64,000 bases of DNA, from positions 124,001 to 188,000 of the forward strand of contig NZ_FQZS01000005.1 in NCBI RefSeq assembly GCF_900142105.1, written 5' to 3'. The notes under the pieces were generated by a model, which made no database searches, was not told the origin of the DNA, and worked only from the letters and a program-made list of their open reading frames with translations. The first letter of the stretch is position 1. Each line of letters opens with the position of its first letter. A program made the position numbers and the translations under genes. Of this stretch, positions 1 to 7,955 are shown piece after piece. Origin of the DNA: Lutispora thermophila DSM 19022 (GTDB taxonomy: Bacteria; Bacillota; Clostridia; Lutisporales; Lutisporaceae).

Positions 1-1217
1 CTCCAGCAGGCATGTATGATCCGGGTGCGGCTGAAAGCTTTGCTAAAATAATTATATCCAATCTTGGTGAAGTAGCTCTGGCACTGCTCCCAGTACTTAT
101 CTTTTTCCTCCCGTTCCAAATTTTCTTGGTGAAGCTGCCCAAAATGGAGTTCATTAAGATTATGCTTGGGTCTGTTATTGTCTATATCGGTCTGATTATT
201 TTTCTGTCAGGCATTGATTTTGGATTTGCTTTTGCAGGAAAGTATATAGGAGGGATATTTCTTGATATGAATCGTCCTGGATGGTTTAAATGGTTGCTGC
301 TTTTGATCGGTTTTGTGCTCGGTGCAGCCATCACGCTGTCGGAGCCGGCAGTTACTGTATTGGCAGATCAACTAGAAGAAATAACTAACGGCCATATTAA
401 GAAGATGACCATACGTACAACACTGGCGATTGGTATTGGGTTTGCCTCACTGTTGGCACTTATAAAAATTCTGACGCAAATAAACATCCTTTGTTTCCTG
501 GTACCGCTGTATGCACTTGCTATCATCATGATGAAATTCACTTCTCCATTGTTTGTAGGTTTAGCTTTTGATTCTGGTGGGGTTACGGGCGGTGCACTTA
601 CTTCTGCGTTTCTCACACCGCTCACATTGGGGGTAGCTCAGGGAGTTGGTGCAATGGTCGGTATAAATGCACAATCTATATTGACCAGCGGTTTCGGAGT
701 TATTGGATTTATATCAGTTACGCCTTTGATTGCAATACAGGCATTGGGAATTGCATATGAACTACGTCAGAAAAGGTATCAAAAACTTGCTGAAGAAGAT
801 GAGTTTATGGATCTTAAACCGCTGTTTCAAGAAGAGAATGTACCTGAGCACATATATGTTGGAGAAATGGCACAATTAAGTATAAGCATAAGCAGTTCAA
901 CAACAAAAAAGAAGTCAATAGGAATCGCCTTTTGGGTAATAATCGCTGGACGTAAAACAAAGGATGCTCTGTTGTCAGCCCTTTTGGAAAAGAATGCACA
1001 TCTAGCCAATATAATATATGGCAGAGGCACTGCTGAGGCTAGTTATCTGCAAAATGTCCTTGGATTAGTTCCGGAGGAACAAAAGACGATGATATTGTGT
1101 TTGCTACCTGACAATAAATCTGATGAGGTAAAGGAAATGCTAGAAGAAAACTTTCATTTTGACCAACCCAACACCGGTATCGCATTTACCATACCTATCG
1201 AGCATTTGTCGTTTTAG
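1..1217 (+). CDS. DUF1538 family membrane protein with C-terminal P-II-like domain (5' end outside window)
   Basis: The reading frame is open to the left edge, so the gene probably starts outside the window; the first internal ATG is at 12. About 250 visible residues form several hydrophobic membrane segments with a conserved glycine-rich stretch (FDSGGVTGGALTSAF) typical of DUF1538, an integral membrane family of unknown function that usually has two such repeats. From about residue 300 the protein becomes soluble and resembles a P-II/GlnK-like signalling domain, ending in NTGIAFTIPIE. A separate P-II-like gene follows 20 bases downstream, so the two probably form an operon in which P-II-type proteins gate the membrane protein; that role is inferred. 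Family recognition is from pattern memory, not a search. Confidence 0.75.
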   Translation, partial: PAGMYDPGAAESFAKIIISNLGEVALALLPVLIFFLPFQIFLVKLPKMEFIKIMLGSVIVYIGLIIFLSGIDFGFAFAGKYIGGIFLDMNRPGWFKWLLLLIGFVLGAAITLSEPAVTVLADQLEEITNGHIKKMTIRTTLAIGIGFASLLALIKILTQINILCFLVPLYALAIIMMKFTSPLFVGLAFDSGGVTGGALTSAFLTPLTLGVAQGVGAMVGINAQSILTSGFGVIGFISVTPLIAIQALGIAYELRQKRYQKLAEEDEFMDLKPLFQEENVPEHIYVGEMAQLSISISSSTTKKKSIGIAFWVIIAGRKTKDALLSALLEKNAHLANIIYGRGTAEASYLQNVLGLVPEEQKTMILCLLPDNKSDEVKEMLEENFHFDQPNTGIAFTIPIEHLSF

Positions 1218-1237
1218 TGAAGGGAGGATGATAAATC

Positions 1238-1582
1238 ATGGAAAACGGCAGTAAAATGAAGGCCCTTTTTATTATTATAAATGCCGGATATGCAAATGAG
1301 GTTGTGAGTTTGCTGCGTGAGGCAGGTGCTAAAGGGGCAACCATTTTAAATTCCCGTGGAGAAGGAGTGCAACATGAGTATTTTATGGGCATTACAGTAG
1401 ATTCCGAAAAAGAATTGATTGTTTGTGTAGTGGAGGAAACTACTGCGGAAAAGGCTATGATAATGATGAAAGAAAGGAAGGGCGTGCAACCCCATGTCCG
1501 AAGCGTTTGCTTTACCATGCCTATTGATACAGTAGTCGGTCTCAATATGCCTTTTCTGAATCCGGCAGATGATAAAGAATAA
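1238..1582 (+). CDS. P-II family (GlnB-like) small signalling protein
   Basis: A 114-residue protein preceded by a good ribosome site (GGGAGGATG, start ATG at 1238). It has the P-II layout: a beta-alpha-beta half beginning KALFIIINAGYANEVVSLL, a central loop around the GEGVQHEYF segment, and a second half ending with VCFTMPIDTVVGL. The tyrosine of classical GlnB T-loops is not at the usual place, so it belongs to the divergent P-II-like group rather than the nitrogen-regulating GlnB/GlnK group. It lies directly after the DUF1538 gene, whose own C-terminus looks similar, so the two are likely partners. Ligand and effector are unknown. Confidence 0.8.
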   Translation: MENGSKMKALFIIINAGYANEVVSLLREAGAKGATILNSRGEGVQHEYFMGITVDSEKELIVCVVEETTAEKAMIMMKERKGVQPHVRSVCFTMPIDTVVGLNMPFLNPADDKE

Positions 1583-1762
1583 AATGAATTTTTGAGGACT
1601 TAAAATATGTAATTACTACTTAACATCTGAAATACTCAATGCCTGAACAAAAGGATTTTCTAGCTTTTTGTCGAATATAGTGGAAAGTGATGGTAGGAAA
1701 TGTTCAAATCCTTGTACATATTCCTACTAACATTGACAAAAGATTAAGAAAAGGTGATAAAA

Positions 1763-2716
1763 GTGATATATCTTAATGAGAAAGCTCTGTTTGACTTGGC
1801 AGATTACAATGAGTTGATTTCTGTTATAGAAAAATCTATGAGTGTCTATGAAGAAAAGCGATTTGTTATGCCCGATAGAATAAGCGTTTCTAATGGAAAT
1901 GAAACATATCTGTATATGCCTTGCTTTACAGATGAAGTTAAAGGTACCAAAATACTTACAATATATCCTAATAATGCGCAAATAGACATCCCCACAATCC
2001 AAGGGGTAGTGCTTTTAAATGACAACCGCACTGGTAAAATAAGGTGCATAATGGATGGAGCAGCTTTAACAGCATTAAGGACTGGTGCTGTAGGAGCTGC
2101 AGGCATAAAGCATACCACCAATGAAAATTGTCAGGCTTTAGGTGTTGTTGGTACTGGAGTTCAAGGCTTCTATCAGTGTGTGTTTGCTGCCAAGGTGCGT
2201 GATATTAAGAAAATAAATGTATTCAATAGAAGTGTTGCTAAGGCAGAGGCATTTAAGCAGAGATTAAATCAGGTATTAGGCAATACCGAAATAAATGTAT
2301 GTGATAATACAGAAAAGCTCATAGAGGCTTCAGAAATAATTATAACTGCAACAACAAGCTTTGAGCCTGTTCTGCCTGATGACGGGAGTTTGCTTGTAGG
2401 CAAGCATTTTATAGGCATTGGTTCTTATAAACCTCAGATGAGAGAGTATCCTAAGGCACTGTTTGATGTAGTTGAAAGAGTGTTTGTAGATATTGACTAT
2501 GCCAAGGAAGAGAGTGGAGATTTATGCAAGCCTCTTGAGGAACACTGGATTTCTGAAGATAAGATAAGCACTCTGGGCTCAATAATAGGAAAAGAAAAAC
2601 CAGAATATGGAACAACCTTATACAAATCGGTAGGAGGAGCAATATTCGATGTTTATGTAGGAGATTATTTTATGAATAAGGCTGAAAAAAATGGCATAGG
2701 TCAGATTCTTTTTTAG
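1763..2716 (+). CDS. Ornithine cyclodeaminase / mu-crystallin family protein
   Basis: A 317-residue NAD(P)-dependent family member. The family includes ornithine cyclodeaminase, alanine dehydrogenase (archaeal type) and imine reductases. Visible marks are the substrate-binding half with KGTKILTIYPNN and GVVLLNDNRTG, the conserved ALRTGAVGAAG segment, and a Rossmann motif LGVVGTGVQG near residue 133. A GTG at 1754 would overlap the ribosome site AAGGTGAT, so the second GTG at 1763 is the better start. No neighbour identifies the substrate; the exact reaction cannot be read from the sequence. Confidence 0.85.
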   Translation: MIYLNEKALFDLADYNELISVIEKSMSVYEEKRFVMPDRISVSNGNETYLYMPCFTDEVKGTKILTIYPNNAQIDIPTIQGVVLLNDNRTGKIRCIMDGAALTALRTGAVGAAGIKHTTNENCQALGVVGTGVQGFYQCVFAAKVRDIKKINVFNRSVAKAEAFKQRLNQVLGNTEINVCDNTEKLIEASEIIITATTSFEPVLPDDGSLLVGKHFIGIGSYKPQMREYPKALFDVVERVFVDIDYAKEESGDLCKPLEEHWISEDKISTLGSIIGKEKPEYGTTLYKSVGGAIFDVYVGDYFMNKAEKNGIGQILF

Positions 2717-3152
2717 TTAGATAATAAATGCCACACATTTTATGCTTTGGAGAAAAACAACAGAAAATATACAAATATAAGCATATAAAAACTGATAGCT
2801 CCCTTTATGGTATGCAGAGAAAGCAATAAAACTGTTTACTGTAAGGAGGAGCATATTTTATGGGATGAAAAAGCTAAATTTCAATTGATGATAAGTTAAA
2901 ACATACCCTAATTTGTTTTTAAAGAAAAGAATCAATAATTCTATTGCTTCTATGATTGGGGTTAATGAATTAGCTTTAAGAAGGTGAATATGCAAGTTGG
3001 GTGCCCATGTTTTAAATTTTACAGTGTTTAAAATAATTTGCTTATGTAAAATCAGTAAAACCTCTTTTCTGTTATTATTTAAAATCCATTGGAGGAATTG
3101 TTGTGAAGTTGTTGAACATACTAAGTATATTCATATGCTACGGAGGGTTAAT
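2717..3152. other. Intergenic region, no gene recognised
   Basis: An AT-rich stretch between the cyclodeaminase homologue and the pseudouridine synthase. Open frames here are short or have no coding look. A strong ribosome-site-like AAGGAGGAG near 2841 is followed by an ATG that stops after two codons, so no gene is called. A promoter for the downstream gene is expected but I see no convincing one. Confidence 0.5.
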
Positions 3153-3878
3153 ATGGGCGAGCTTCAGAGATTAGACAAAGTGCTGGCAAATTTGGGTTAC
3201 GGCAGTAGAAAAGATGTAAAGAAAATGATAAAAAACGGTGCTGTAGAGATTGAAGATATTGTTGCAGTGGATCCAGAGATAAAAATAGATCCAGAAACAC
3301 AAACAATTAAGGTAAATGGAAGAAAGATAGAGTATAGAAAATATATTTATTTGATGCTCAATAAGCCACAAGGCGTAATAACTGCCACAGAGGATAGGAG
3401 ACTCCATACAGTATTGGACTTGATAGATGAAGAGTACCTTAAATTCGAGCCCAGTCCTGTAGGGAGATTAGATAAGGACACAGAAGGATTGCTGCTGCTG
3501 ACAAATGATGGAATGTTGAATCATAATCTGACATCACCACGAAAGAACATAGATAAGGAATATTATGCTGAAATAAGCGGCAGAGTTGGTGTAAAAGATA
3601 TAGAAGACTTCAATAGAGGAGTTTTATTGGACGATGGATACAAAACAATGCCTGCAGATCTAAAAATATTAGAGGAATCAGAAGTATCAAAAGTAATTAT
3701 TACGATAAAAGAAGGAAAATATCATCAGGTGAAAAGAATGTTTGAAGCTGTTGGGAAAAAGGTCATATATCTTAAAAGATTGAGCATGGGTAATCTAAAA
3801 TTAGATGAAAATCTAAGACCTGGTGAATATAGAGAACTTACAGAGCAGGAAATTGAAGGTTTAAAATCTCTGATATAA
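3153..3878 (+). CDS. RsuA/RluB-family pseudouridine synthase
   Basis: A 241-residue enzyme that isomerises a specific uridine of ribosomal RNA to pseudouridine. It has an N-terminal S4 RNA-binding domain (LQRLDKVLANLGYGSRK) and the catalytic signature GRLDKDTEGLLLLTNDG, with the catalytic aspartate in RLD. The reading frame extends upstream without a start signal; the ATG at 3153 follows GGAGGG with correct spacing and matches the family's usual N-terminus. The length fits RsuA (16S) or RluB (23S); which rRNA it modifies cannot be decided here. Confidence 0.9.
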   Translation: MGELQRLDKVLANLGYGSRKDVKKMIKNGAVEIEDIVAVDPEIKIDPETQTIKVNGRKIEYRKYIYLMLNKPQGVITATEDRRLHTVLDLIDEEYLKFEPSPVGRLDKDTEGLLLLTNDGMLNHNLTSPRKNIDKEYYAEISGRVGVKDIEDFNRGVLLDDGYKTMPADLKILEESEVSKVIITIKEGKYHQVKRMFEAVGKKVIYLKRLSMGNLKLDENLRPGEYRELTEQEIEGLKSLI

Positions 3879-3950
3879 TCAACTATTGTATAGAAAGTTT
3901 TTTGATGATATTATTATATTAGACAAGTGTCGAATTAAGGGGGTGTTGTT

Positions 3951-4976
3951 GTGCCGCTTGAAGTATATGGTGATTTAGAGTCTCCAGTAGTAAAGGTCTT
4001 TTATTCATCTGTTATTGAGTTGATATGTGCTGTTCATTTGCTTACTGATCCTGCACATCATCAATATGAAATCAAGTGGGCGGAAGAAATGCTTTCTGTT
4101 CTAAGTGAGGACGAGCTTGATGCATTGCAAAGTATAAAGTACTATCCAGCGGGAGGCATTGAATTTCTTAATTATGTACTTGAGACCAAGGAGCATTTCA
4201 GCATAGAAAGATTCATTAATTATATAGAAAGTACCGATGAAACAGACTTCTTCTTTTACCTGCTCAATGAAGGCATTGATAAAGACAAGATTCATAAAGC
4301 CTTTATTAGCAAAAATGAAAGATATAAGATTCAAGAAAAGATTAAATGGATTGTTGAAGATAACATATTAATGTATTTTTTTGACAAGCCTTGTGAAATT
4401 AAGAGCAAAGCATTAAAAATTCTTAAAGCCATTTATGAGAAAGGGTTTCAAGACAGGTTCCAGAAAAACAAAGACAGACTAGAAGATGGAGTGGATTATG
4501 TTAATAGCTTTATTGATAAAGACAATATAGAGATGGCCTTAGAAAAAGTTACTGGAAAGCCTAAAAAGCTTTTTACGGGTTTTAAGGAATATTACATAAT
4601 ACCTTCTTATTTTGTTTCTCCAAGGCTTATTAGAGTTTATTCAGACGAGAAGCTATATATGGTTTTTGACTGCAGGCTTACAAGGGATAAGAAGGAGGCA
4701 CTTCTGGAAGAGCTTTCTAATATGCTAAAGGTAATTGATGATAAGTCTCGCATGGAGATACTGAGAATATTAGTTAACAGCAAAAGCTATGGTAAAGCGC
4801 TGTCTGATATGATTGGCATTTCAACACCTACAGTATCCCACCACCTTGAGGTACTGAAGCAGGCTGGGCTTATTAAAGAAGAAAAAATAAGAAATATAAA
4901 ATACTTCTATGCGGATAAAGACCAGTTGAAGAGTATTATTGATGATATCAATAAATATTTTTTTAGTGCGGAATAA
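3951..4976 (+). CDS. ArsR-type winged-helix transcriptional regulator with large N-terminal domain
   Basis: A 341-residue protein starting at GTG 3951 after AAGGGGGTG. The last 90 residues form an ArsR winged helix: DKSRMEILRILVNS, then the recognition helix ISTPTVSHHLEVLKQAGLI and a wing. The first 240 residues are an uncharacterised helical domain found in a group of clostridial ArsR-like regulators. No cysteine metal site typical of ArsR/SmtB is apparent in the winged helix, so metal sensing is unlikely. Its target is not evident; the next gene is 165 bases away. Confidence 0.8.
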   Translation: MPLEVYGDLESPVVKVFYSSVIELICAVHLLTDPAHHQYEIKWAEEMLSVLSEDELDALQSIKYYPAGGIEFLNYVLETKEHFSIERFINYIESTDETDFFFYLLNEGIDKDKIHKAFISKNERYKIQEKIKWIVEDNILMYFFDKPCEIKSKALKILKAIYEKGFQDRFQKNKDRLEDGVDYVNSFIDKDNIEMALEKVTGKPKKLFTGFKEYYIIPSYFVSPRLIRVYSDEKLYMVFDCRLTRDKKEALLEELSNMLKVIDDKSRMEILRILVNSKSYGKALSDMIGISTPTVSHHLEVLKQAGLIKEEKIRNIKYFYADKDQLKSIIDDINKYFFSAE

Positions 4977-4988
4977 TAGGAATTCAAA

Positions 4989-5005
4989 GGCTTCCAATGG
5001 AAGCC
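4989..5005 (+). terminator. Possible terminator hairpin
   Basis: A perfect 7-bp stem with a 3-base loop lies 13 bases after the ArsR-like gene. It is followed by ATTATTATT rather than a clean T run, so intrinsic termination is only possible. Confidence 0.35.
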
Positions 5006-5141
5006 ATTATTATTGTGCGGAAAACCTGCTATAGTTTTGCATATAAAAAGAAGCTATGGGAAGTTTTACTGTTATTCATAGCGGGTGCTAATGATAGGAA
5101 TCAATTTCTTAATACATTATTTACACTAGGAAGGCAATAAA

Positions 5142-6323
5142 ATGGAAAAAATCATTACTTTATGTATAATGGTAACAATGGCATCTGGAGTTTTGATGCC
5201 TCCCCTTGGCTTTTTGTCAGTGTTGGGAGTATTGATACTTTTTATCATATGGGATCAGACCAATGGAATACTACGTAACATTGTTCTTAACAAGCAACTA
5301 GTTATATTTCTAATATTTATGTTTATATCTGTGTTTTTTTCAAATTTGAAGTATTCAAGTATAGCTTTTTTCATCATATTAATATTAGAAATTCTATATT
5401 ATTCAATGGTTATATACTATATTAGCAAAAAAGGAGTAAACAGTTTGTTCAATGCTTTGAACTACATTGCCATTATAGCTTCATCATATGGCATATATCA
5501 ATTTATTTCGGGAAAGCTGCAAGTAAATAAGCATTGGACAGGATATAGTGAATCCTTATCATCAATATGCAGGGTTTATTCTACCTTATACAATCCTAAT
5601 GTGTTTGCTGCCTATTTAGTCATTTCCATCTGCTTTATTATATGTTGGATTATTACTATGGACAAAAGCCATTTAAAGAATGTGTCATTGATACTTTGCT
5701 CAATTTCGTTGATATTTACATATTCTAGAGGAGCCTTTGTTTCTTTGTTGGCTGCATTAATAATCGTATATTTGATTAAGAGAGATAACAGGCTGATTAT
5801 ATATGGTGTCTTGATGATTATGTTCTTTGTAATATTCAATAATGGTACAGCATACGAAAGGATAGATATAGCCAATATAAACAAAGACAGCAGCAGTCTA
5901 TATCGGTTGGAAATATGGAGAACCAGCTTCCGTATATTTATGGACAATCCCATATTTGGTAATGGAATAGGCACATTATGGTATTCCATAAGCAATATGT
6001 CAAGCAGGTTATGGGGTGTTATATATCATGCCCACAACTTATTATTGCATTTTGCTGCGGAAACAGGGGTTCTAGGTTTAATATCCTTTTTGTGGATTTT
6101 TGAGAATCTCACTACAACATCCTATAAAGCTGTTAAGAACACTGAAGACAGTATTGTAAAATTTGTTGCTCTAAGCACTATAGGAAGTTGTACTGCAATA
6201 ATGGTTCACGGTTTGATCGATGCCACCGTGGTGTTACCTACTTTATCCCTTATATTGATGAATTACTATGGACTTTCCTGTTATGCTTTAGGGATTCTAA
6301 AGCTTAATACATTGAATACCTGA
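5142..6323 (+). CDS. O-antigen ligase-like (Wzy/WaaL type) polytopic membrane protein
   Basis: A 393-residue protein with about ten hydrophobic segments and one long extracytoplasmic loop after a YRLEIWRTSFRIFMDNPIFG segment, including GIGTLWYSISN and HAHNLLLHFAAETGVLG. That arrangement is the mark of O-antigen ligases and polysaccharide polymerases, including the NxxL/H-rich loop end (YHAHNLLL). In Gram-positives such proteins polymerise or attach surface glycans. Its stop overlaps the 3' end of the convergent SpoVB-like flippase gene by 43 bases, and both proteins fit lipid-linked glycan export. The start is ATG 5142 after AGGAAGG. Confidence 0.8.
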   Translation: MEKIITLCIMVTMASGVLMPPLGFLSVLGVLILFIIWDQTNGILRNIVLNKQLVIFLIFMFISVFFSNLKYSSIAFFIILILEILYYSMVIYYISKKGVNSLFNALNYIAIIASSYGIYQFISGKLQVNKHWTGYSESLSSICRVYSTLYNPNVFAAYLVISICFIICWIITMDKSHLKNVSLILCSISLIFTYSRGAFVSLLAALIIVYLIKRDNRLIIYGVLMIMFFVIFNNGTAYERIDIANINKDSSSLYRLEIWRTSFRIFMDNPIFGNGIGTLWYSISNMSSRLWGVIYHAHNLLLHFAAETGVLGLISFLWIFENLTTTSYKAVKNTEDSIVKFVALSTIGSCTAIMVHGLIDATVVLPTLSLILMNYYGLSCYALGILKLNTLNT

Positions 6324-7831
6324 TGAAGTTTTATGGTTCCCGATGTAAGAAGCAATACAAAGTATACTATGAGGCCTATTACATAGGAAAGTATCATGTT
6401 ATATTTAAAGGTTGTGTTTGAAACAATATAATGGTTTGAAAGCCAAATTATAATCAACATAGGTATGGAACAAGCCAGAGGTTTTATGATGCATCGCAAC
6501 ATGTTGAATTTTATAGTTGTGTTCTTTTTAAGTATTCTCAGGCATCTTAATACCACAAAAAGTGAACTTAGGGCAAATCCTAGTACATAGCCATATACAT
6601 TTAATTTAGGTATAGGCATAAGTACAACAATGCTTATTACCATAATAACTATATTCATTATAGTAGATTCCAGCACATATTTTTGAAGTCCGATACCGTT
6701 CATGATAGCCATTAGGATGAACAACCAGTACTCCAAAACACATGATATGGAACACCAAAAAAGTAGTTTATCTGCTTCAGGACAATTGAACAATACATCA
6801 CACAGTTCTTTGGGATGCATCATGAATGCAATGGTTGCTGCAAAACCAACTACAGAGGCTATTGTCAGTGAATCATTGCATTTTTTATTTAAAGCAACCC
6901 AGTTTTTAGATGTATATGAGAAGGCTGCAGAAGGAATAAGTGTAGTGGATAAAGAACCTACTATAATCATTGGAAAATATATTAATGGAAGTATCATTCC
7001 TGTCAGTTGTCCATAAAGGGATAGAGAATGTTGCTTAGAAAAGCCGGCTTTTACCAACTGGGCTGGAATCAGTGCCGCATCAAGCATATCCATGATGGTG
7101 TTTATTGCCCCGCTAAGGGATAGGGGGATTACTATCATAAGTATATTGCTTACAATATGTAAGGTAGAGTCTGTCCTGGTTTTGCTTGTCAATGAATATT
7201 TATTTTTCCTATATAATATAAAAAGCAAAAGCAGACTTATTATTTCACCTGCAACCATTGCTGTCATGGCTCCTGCGCATACATATTCTATTCCAAAATC
7301 AATGAGATAGTTAGTTGTAAAAATTAATACAATAAGTCTAATAAATTTCTCAATGATATCCAAATAAGCCGGTATTTTAATTTTTTCAATGCCATAGAAG
7401 TAGCCCTTGAGCACGGCGCCTAAAGCAATGAAAACTATGGCTGGGGAAAAAATTATTACAGAAATAAAGGTACGGTCGTCTTTCAATATTTCTCTGGCAA
7501 AAAAATCTGCGTTGAAGGAAATGATGCAGCTGAAGGCAATACTCCATAGTGCTGACATCAGTAAAGATACTTTTATAATTTTATATATGTTTCTATAATT
7601 GGCTTTAGCTTTATTCTCTGCTACCAGTTTAGATATGGAAGTGGACAAACCTCCTGATACCAAACTAATAAAAAGCATATAAAGAGGTATTATAAGCTGA
7701 TAGACGCCCATGCCTTCAGCCCCAATTGATTTCGATAGGAATATCCTATATACAAATGATAATATTCCAGTTAGAAGATTTGCAATTGTAAGTATCAATG
7801 CCCCCTGAAGATAAGTCATGTTACTTGACAT
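6281..7831 (-). CDS. SpoVB/MurJ-like polysaccharide flippase (MOP superfamily)
   Basis: A protein of about 516 residues with 13-14 membrane segments. The N-terminus (MTYLQGALILTIANLLTGI, then IGAEGMGVYQLIIPLY and GGLSTSISKLVAENKA) matches the stage V sporulation protein B family of lipid-linked oligosaccharide flippases. SpoVB acts in spore cortex synthesis in Bacillus; clostridial genomes often carry several paralogues, so a vegetative role is also possible. A TTG at 7843 sits directly on the GGGGG of the ribosome site, so ATG 7831 is chosen with moderate certainty. It converges on and overlaps the O-antigen ligase-like gene. Confidence 0.85.
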   Translation of the reverse strand: MSSNMTYLQGALILTIANLLTGILSFVYRIFLSKSIGAEGMGVYQLIIPLYMLFISLVSGGLSTSISKLVAENKAKANYRNIYKIIKVSLLMSALWSIAFSCIISFNADFFAREILKDDRTFISVIIFSPAIVFIALGAVLKGYFYGIEKIKIPAYLDIIEKFIRLIVLIFTTNYLIDFGIEYVCAGAMTAMVAGEIISLLLLFILYRKNKYSLTSKTRTDSTLHIVSNILMIVIPLSLSGAINTIMDMLDAALIPAQLVKAGFSKQHSLSLYGQLTGMILPLIYFPMIIVGSLSTTLIPSAAFSYTSKNWVALNKKCNDSLTIASVVGFAATIAFMMHPKELCDVLFNCPEADKLLFWCSISCVLEYWLFILMAIMNGIGLQKYVLESTIMNIVIMVISIVVLMPIPKLNVYGYVLGFALSSLFVVLRCLRILKKNTTIKFNMLRCIIKPLACSIPMLIIIWLSNHYIVSNTTFKYNMILSYVIGLIVYFVLLLTSGTIKLHQVFNVLSFRIPKA

Positions 7832-7897
7832 AAAGACATCCAACCCCCTTTCACTATATAATAATATTTACTGCTACATCGAAATATTAATAATATG

Positions 7898-7934
7898 CAA
7901 AAGAAAACAGCCCTGGCGGGGGCTAAAGGGCTGT
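7898..7934 (-). terminator. Intrinsic terminator of the SLH protein gene
   Basis: Read on the minus strand, ACAGCCCT pairs with AGGGCTGT (7934-7927 with 7914-7907), and a TTTTCTTTT run follows. It lies 20 bases after the stop of the SLH-domain gene. Confidence 0.8.
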
Positions 7935-7955
7935 ATCACTGTATAGAGTATTAAT

